Part shown: positions 58,433 through 64,000 of the stretch, in pieces
How positions within the stretch are numbered: position 1 is the first letter of the stretch
Layout: every line of letters starts with the position of its first letter
Source of the DNA: Cyclobacteriaceae bacterium
Lineage (GTDB): Bacteria > Bacteroidota > Bacteroidia > Cytophagales > Cyclobacteriaceae
DNA length: 64,000 nucleotides
Assembly (NCBI GenBank): GCA_012033595.1
Contig: JAAUQL010000002.1
Location: 1-64,000 of the forward strand
Direction: 5' to 3'
Position numbers and translations under genes: made by a program
Notes under the pieces: model-generated
Told to the model about the DNA's origin: nothing
The model's database searches: none
The model's input: the letters and a program-made list of their open reading frames with translations, nothing else

Positions 58433-59356
58433 ATGTCGTCACCAACTTATCTTTTTGTCGTCAATCCTATCTCCGGCGGCCATGACAAAGCACCCCTTTT
58501 TAGATATATTGATGAAGAAGTAAAACAAAAAGGGCTTGGATGCCACATTTTCACTACTACAGGCAAAGATGATGAAAGCAAACTTGCCGAGTTGGTCGAA
58601 AAGTCACGTCCTGAAGTAATGGTGGCGGTAGGCGGTGACGGTACCTTGCTGTTGGTGGCAAAAGTCGCCAAAAACTCTCCTATAAAAATTGGACTTATGC
58701 CTTTGGGCTCGGCCAATGGGATGTCAAGGGAGTTGGCCATTCCAAAAATCCCCGACATAAAACTCAGCCTCAACCAGACCGAAAGGTTTGACGCGGCCTG
58801 GAACATCATCCGAAAAGGTCATGTGCGAGAAATAGATCTATTGGAAATAAACGACCAACACTATTCGCTGCATCTGAGTGATATTGGCTTAAATGCCAAA
58901 ATTGTGAAGCGCTTTGAAGCGGAAAAAATTCGTGGTTATTTTGGCTATGCCCGATTGCTGTTCAAGGAATTAAGACAGAAAAAAAAGGTTCATTACCAGC
59001 TGGTTGCCGATAACAAAACCTACAAAGGAAAAGCCTATATGATCGTGATCGCCAACGCCACCATGTACGGCACCGGTGCGGTGATCAACCCGGTTGGCAA
59101 ACTGTCTGATGGCTTGTTTGAAATATGCCTGCTGAGGCAAGCGAGCATTATCACCATGCTCAGGGCGCTGTCGAGCATTTTCAAGCCAGATCTCAGGCAA
59201 AGAAAAGACTTGCTGCAAATCATTTCTTGTCGCAAGGCTCAAATTCAGCTCAGGAAACCAGAAACGCTGCAGGTAGATGGAGAGGTAATTGGCGAAGTAA
59301 GCAATGTGTCGGTAAGGATAATGCCAAAAATGCTAAAAATGATCACTCCCAATTGA
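58433..59356 (+). CDS. Diacylglycerol-kinase-family lipid kinase (YegS/LCB5 type)
   Basis: 307 residues from MSSPTYLFVVNPISGG (58433); the upstream ATG at 58385 adds a poor leader. Signature motifs are VNPISGG, VAVGGDGTLL and MPLGSANGMSREL (nucleotide-binding), and the C-terminal LQVDGEVIG. It phosphorylates a lipid such as diacylglycerol, or a sphingoid base, at the membrane surface; Bacteroidota make sphingolipids, so the latter is possible. Its 3' end overlaps the convergent DUF2490 gene by 14 bp. Confidence 0.87.
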   Translation: MSSPTYLFVVNPISGGHDKAPLFRYIDEEVKQKGLGCHIFTTTGKDDESKLAELVEKSRPEVMVAVGGDGTLLLVAKVAKNSPIKIGLMPLGSANGMSRELAIPKIPDIKLSLNQTERFDAAWNIIRKGHVREIDLLEINDQHYSLHLSDIGLNAKIVKRFEAEKIRGYFGYARLLFKELRQKKKVHYQLVADNKTYKGKAYMIVIANATMYGTGAVINPVGKLSDGLFEICLLRQASIITMLRALSSIFKPDLRQRKDLLQIISCRKAQIQLRKPETLQVDGEVIGEVSNVSVRIMPKMLKMITPN

Positions 59357-60080
59357 AATACTTCTTGTATTTGAGAAAAAGCACCAGGTTGTTGATAGAA
59401 AATTTGCCCTGATCTTCACCTGGTTGTTCAAATGCCACCAATACGATCTCGTATCGCCTATCTATATGCTGCCAATATCCCAAGCCCAGATCAAAGCGGT
59501 TGGTGGTTTCGAAGGCGAATTTCCCGGATCCGGAACTTTCGAACGGAACCGCATAAAATTCGTAGGACAAAATGCCATACAAAGTATGGTCTGTAAGTGA
59601 CACATGATTGATAGGCAGGTCTGACCCAATCCTGTACCTGATTCTAAAGCCATTTTTCCAATCGGCTATTCCGTTGGTGTGCTCGAAGCGCTGCTCCAAA
59701 CGCAGGTAATGACTGAAATCTAAACGCCAAAAGCTCAACCAATTTAGTTTAGCTCCCAGCCATGGTCTCAACTCGATGGAATTGTTGTTTTCCTTTTTGA
59801 AATTATAGAAAAACATAGCACCACCATGAAGGCTGAATGCACCTGTAATTTGTCGGTTGAATTGTGGTCTTACAAAAAACCGGGTAGTGAAAGGCGATGT
59901 ATAAATGTGCTGATAGCTAATATCCTGGTTAAACGTCCACTTTTCGTTTAAGCGCCAGTTAAAGCTGGCTTGTATCCACAGTTGCTTATCCACATCTGGC
60001 TCATCTTGCGCATGGCCATGAAGCGCAGCTATGTAGCAGGCATAAAAAAGCACAAAAGCAGGAATGATATGTGGCTTCAA
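59343..60080 (-). CDS. DUF2490-family outer-membrane protein
   Basis: 245 residues, with a signal peptide ending ALHGHA. The mature protein is a series of amphipathic beta strands with aromatic girdles (KQLWIQASFNWRLNEKWTF, RLDFSHYLRLEQRFE, DLGLGYWQHIDRRYEIVLVAF), as in DUF2490, a small outer-membrane barrel of unknown function common in Bacteroidota. It ends LFLKYKKYFNWE, a typical C-terminal strand. Encoded just downstream of the large AsmA-like gene on the same strand but 127 bp apart. Confidence 0.75.
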   Translation of the reverse strand: MKPHIIPAFVLFYACYIAALHGHAQDEPDVDKQLWIQASFNWRLNEKWTFNQDISYQHIYTSPFTTRFFVRPQFNRQITGAFSLHGGAMFFYNFKKENNNSIELRPWLGAKLNWLSFWRLDFSHYLRLEQRFEHTNGIADWKNGFRIRYRIGSDLPINHVSLTDHTLYGILSYEFYAVPFESSGSGKFAFETTNRFDLGLGYWQHIDRRYEIVLVAFEQPGEDQGKFSINNLVLFLKYKKYFNWE

Positions 60081-60207
60081 CGAAAACGGTTTATGTCGAT
60101 AAATAGTCCGAAGCTAAAACTAGATCATATTACCCTGGTCGGGGCGATGATTTATGATGTTGTTCTGCTCAGCAATCAGCACATGACGGTCTGCGTTCTA
60201 AGTCCAT

Positions 60208-63200
60208 CTACTTCCCTTCTGCCACCGTCTTATCTTTCTGCATTTTACGGATTTTTCTTTTATTGTTGGCTGCCCCAACGCTACTAACCACCCCACTCAA
60301 AAAGGACTTTGTCCAATAATTGAAAATAGCCCGTTTTTCATCTCTTTCAAAAAACACGTCCCCTTTGCGCAGCACCAGATTTTTGGGGTTATCGCTTTTG
60401 ATGATGAAGGTATTTGCAAAAAATGACCCCAACACGTTGCCTAGTCCCCGGGTAGTTTCCGTTTCCCTGTCGAGCAGCGCTATTTTGAGATCCTGGTAAT
60501 AAAAGCGCATTTCACCAATGCTATATTGCTCATTGGCCTTCGCATTCATGATGATTTTCTCGCTTTTGCCTTCTTTAATCTGCACCGAAACACTTGGAAT
60601 CAATATCCTGTTAAATTCCGTAAGGTCAAATGAGTCTACCTCTATGCCATAACTGTGGATATTTTCCATGCTCTTCAGGTCGAAGGTAAAAAATGCCCTC
60701 ACCTGCCCCTTCCCAAATATTTTGGCATCGGCCTCAATAGTAGAATGCGGATGTGTGAGGGCTCGAATAGAATCATTGTTCAGGTTGTACACTGCGGCGT
60801 TGAGATCGCTAAAAAACACTTCGCCCGGGGCATAGGCCTTTTCTGCAAGTTCCTGATAATTAACATATCCATCGATCATTTTGATGGTATCAATGGCCAA
60901 TGGGAATCCGAGTTGCCGAAGCATGGTTTGAGGCAGAGGCCTTCGTTGCCACTCGGGAAACGGGATTCTTTTGTCTCGAAAAACTGTAATTTCCGGCTTA
61001 TAGACATGTAACGATTGCGCATTCAATTGTTGTTTGCCGATAAGCTGGTTCATATCAACCTTATTAAGCGCAATCTTATCGTTTTCAATGTTCATCCAGG
61101 TAGATTGATAACCGCGGGCAGCACCATAATCATACCGCGACACCAATGGTTGCAATGTGAAATGTTGGGCTACGATACTGGAATCGCCTGAGTCAATCGT
61201 CAACTCTTCTGCACTGAGCATAGATAGTTTGTCTGGCAATACATACTTGACATGCGCAACTCTGGCCAAAATGTGGTCGGAATAAAACAAACGACCCCCG
61301 GCATTGGTCATATCCGGATCGTAGGACATGCCTTGTGCCAGCAGCCACACTTCGGGAAGGCTAAAACTGCCTGTGTTTTCATTTTCATTCACCAGGTCAA
61401 ACTTGGAATCGGAAACCAGCAGACGACCAATGCTGCCCTTGCTGACCACCCAACTTTGGGGGTCGGAAGACTGCTGTACCACGTCAGGAGGCGCCGGAGT
61501 CACTGTGGTACTATCGGCAAGGCCTTTGTTGAGCACAAAGGCAGCTCCTGATACTTGTATGTCTGCTACATTCAGCACTTGTTTTTGCAAAAGCTGATAA
61601 AAATCCAGACCTGATATGTCCAGGTTGTCGATAGTGCCTTTGATTTTATCTCTTTGTGGTCTAGCGCCTTGGGTAGCTGTAGCGCCATACAATCCATTGA
61701 CGCTGATATCACCCTTTTGAGTAGATAAAGACAGGTGGTTGATATTGTAAAAATCGCTTTTGCCACGATCAAACAGCGAAAGGTAATCTGCACTGATGGC
61801 AATATCGTCAGCAAACATAAAACGCTGAGGCGTCATGACCGATCCGCTATCCAACTGTATCGCTCTAGCTAGCAAGTCGAAATTTTCCATTTCTACAATG
61901 AGCGAATCAGTGTTGGTCTTTTGCCATATCTCTATTTTACCACGCTCAATCTGCAGGCTATCGCAGGCTATGCTGCCAAACTTGCCTTTGAGCAAAGAAG
62001 GTAAAGTGTCGAGGCGCAGGGGTCGAAAATTACCTTCTTTGCCTTTGTGAAGGCGCGCGCTGATGTGGGGGCCGTCCATAAGTATATGACTGCTGTAAAA
62101 CTGTCGTTTTTCAGCAAATCCTGCAACTGGAGCCCGGCGATATAGATGCCCGAAACATCCACATCCAACCAATTACTTTGGTTGTTTGTCTGGCGAAACT
62201 GTATTTTTTCTGTCTCCAGCACTGCCTCGTCATGGCGCCATGCCAAAGAGCGGGCAGAGAGCCGATGACCATTTTCAGGCATGTTCAGAAAACAACCTTT
62301 CAGCGACATAAATTTCACTTCATCAAAATCCAGAGGAAGAAATGCCTGTTTTGCGCTTTTATAATCTACGCGCATTCCATTTAAATAAAAATTTAGTGAG
62401 TCGAACCCAAAAACGGGCAAATGTTCCTTTTTCACCATCAACCCGCTATTTTTCCCAAGCATATGCCCAACTCGGATAGAAGGCCACGATATATTTTTAT
62501 CTGTTTCTTCCGGTGGTCGGTTTGGCACATCGAATAGTAGGTGTGCTGCTGACCATTGCAGGGTATCGATGATGTATTCCTTTTTACGCAAAATTTTGTC
62601 TAAATCGAGACTGGTCGCCACTACTTGCGACAGGTTGATATCCATGTCAGCTTCACCGGTGTCATCCTGCTGCACAAAACGCACCTTAGCTGCATGTAGT
62701 TTTTGATGGGAAGAAGAAAAATCAAAGCCTTCTAAATGAAGCGTATTGGAAGCCAGCCAGAAGTCGCCCGTACCCATCTGCACGCTGAGCCTGGCTCCAG
62801 CCAAAACAGAGGTGTCGCTTGCCCTGTTTTGGTCTATTCTTACATTTTCGAGTTGAAAACCCACCTGACTTGCCATTACTTTTTGTGTGCTGCCGTGGGC
62901 TTTATTGCTCACGTCGACGGAGGCATTGGTCATCGAAAGCTTTTGCATATCGAAGGCACCGACCATCGATCTGATCTTATCGGTATAGCCTAACAGTCCG
63001 GCCAAAGCCTTACTATTCTCCTTTTTGACTACTGATTTGAGGTCAATCCTGATAATGGGGTTTTCAAGGTAAAGTTCATCCAGGGATAGTGTGTCGCTAT
63101 TGATGGTTTTTGGAATATCCAGGCCCGAAAGTACCACAAAGGGAATATTGATATGGAACAATTTGTCGGCAGCTATTGTGTCGGCAGTGGCAAGTGGCCA

Positions 63201-64000
63201 TACTTCCATATCTTTTATTTTTATTAGATTGGAGGGCGAAGAAATGGAAAACTCTCCAAATGACACTTTGTGCCTATTGTCCGGCAGGTTCATTTGGTAG
63301 TTGAGCATCACGAGGTCGGTTTGCCCAAAGCTAAAGCCGTAGCCATCGTTGCGGCCGCTGTCAATAGCGAAGTCATTGATCTTGGCCGAGATTTGCTCAA
63401 GTGCATATGTTACCGGAGTTTGACCGCTTTCATCCAGATAGGTGATATGGCCATTGTTCAACTCAAAATGCCTGACGTTTAATTTTTCATTGTATATCAA
63501 CAGCATATCCATCAGGTTGTTGCGCACGCTGTCGCCCTTGAGCTTGTTCGTTCTTTTATTGACCATCAACACAGGCTCGGCCACGTAAATGCTGTCGATA
63601 ACGAGATTGCTATCGAAGTAAGCTTTTACAAAATCGACCCCGCTCATATGAAGATCCGGTACGGAAATATTGTACTGGTTGTGCCGGTGGTTTTCCGATA
63701 CATTTTTTCTTTGTGAAAGCTCCAGGTTTTTGATCCTGATTTCATTTTTTCTGGTAGAAACAAAAAACCTCTCAAAGGCTAACTGATGAACGCTATCTTT
63801 GAGGTAAACAATCTGATTTTTGATATCGAGCGAAATATCGTCTGTATAAAACAACTTGTCGGTTCGCCCGCTTTCCTGTTCATTTATTCTGAAATTTCTC
63901 ACTTCGAAAGTGACTTCGTCCATTTCAAACACCCCTGTGGAGGCGCCTTGCCTGCTTTTGTAATGAAACGAAGCATCGGAAATCAAAAAATCGTTGATCT
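60208..64000 (-). CDS. Very long AsmA-like membrane-tethered protein, 5' end outside window, one frame break
   Basis: At least 1264 residues; the frame is still open at 64000, so the N-terminus (probably a membrane anchor) is missing. It is made of repeated beta-rich units with phrases such as LSMTNASVDVSNKAHGSTQ, LHMSGVDFVKAYFDSNLVID, LFYSDHILARVAHVKYVLPD and ALTHPHSTIEADAKIFGKGQVRAFFTFDLKS, like AsmA/TamB-type lipid-transport bridge proteins; the assignment is by pattern only. The end is basic (KRKIRKMQKDKTVAEGK). The frame breaks at 62107-62111 (five T on the plus strand); one more gives LLKKRQFYSSHILMDGPHI. A role in envelope lipid transport is inferred. Confidence 0.55.

Noticed and set aside
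1-64000. CRISPR array, transposon or prophage
   Set aside because: No regularly spaced exact repeats, transposase motifs or phage gene block were seen apart from the single tube gene.

Overview
The window looks like chromosomal DNA of a Bacteroidota bacterium, most likely a Cytophagales-type environmental species. Visible evidence: a SusC/SusD pair with its own ECF sigma factor and FecR, a protein ending in a type IX secretion type-B (gliding-motility C-terminal) domain, a Reg_prop/Y_Y_Y sensor kinase, DUF2490, long FG-GAP lipoproteins, almost no Shine-Dalgarno sequences, and promoters of the Bacteroidota form TTTG-N19/20-TAnnTTTG (two near-perfect copies). No rRNA, tRNA, CRISPR array, transposase or phage block was found.

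Layout. 1-8824 (minus strand): a lipoprotein fragment, then a sugar operon read from 8824 downwards: GntR/periplasmic-binding-type regulator, a GH2 remnant, cupin phosphoglucose isomerase, ROK sugar kinase, secreted GH2 glycosidase, mannose-6-phosphate isomerase and a second cupin isomerase. 9.3-11.7 kb (plus): two tandem secreted CotH-kinase-like paralogues. 12.3-20.3 kb: a T9SS type-B cell-surface protein, RlmD, acylphosphatase, DeoC and MetG. 20.4-27.1 kb: two sensor histidine kinases (one TPR type, one propeller type) flanking a tiny lipoprotein gene with a textbook promoter. 27.1-42.6 kb: a glycogen-debranching-type enzyme and a large catabolic cluster (FGGY kinase, SorE-like dehydrogenase, aldolase/SDR fusion, PHP hydrolase, mannitol-phosphate-type dehydrogenase, fused E1 alpha-beta and E2 of a 2-oxoacid/acetoin-type dehydrogenase) with a divergent GntR/UTRA regulator and an 18-bp perfect palindrome between them. 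42.8-46.9 kb: cold-shock protein, a secreted TolB-propeller protein, an orphan gp19-type tail-tube protein and a PLP decarboxylase. 47.0-57.3 kb: FG-GAP/UnbV lipoprotein, SusD, SusC, FecR, ECF sigma. 57.7-64.0 kb: a second cold-shock-domain protein, a lipid-kinase-family enzyme, DUF2490 and a very long AsmA-like protein running off the window.

Twelve genes are broken by thirteen frame breaks. In every case restoring one base, nearly always in a short A/T run, rebuilds a normal protein. The uniform sign and position suggest uncorrected long-read sequencing deletions rather than biological pseudogenes; the genes are annotated here as single loci across the breaks.

The strongest candidates for undescribed biology are the 29-42 kb catabolic cluster, which couples hexitol-phosphate-like enzymes to a dedicated E1/E2 dehydrogenase without E3; the lone injection-type tube gene; the mini-lipoprotein between two related kinases; and degenerate 7-bp repeat arrays in intergenic gaps.
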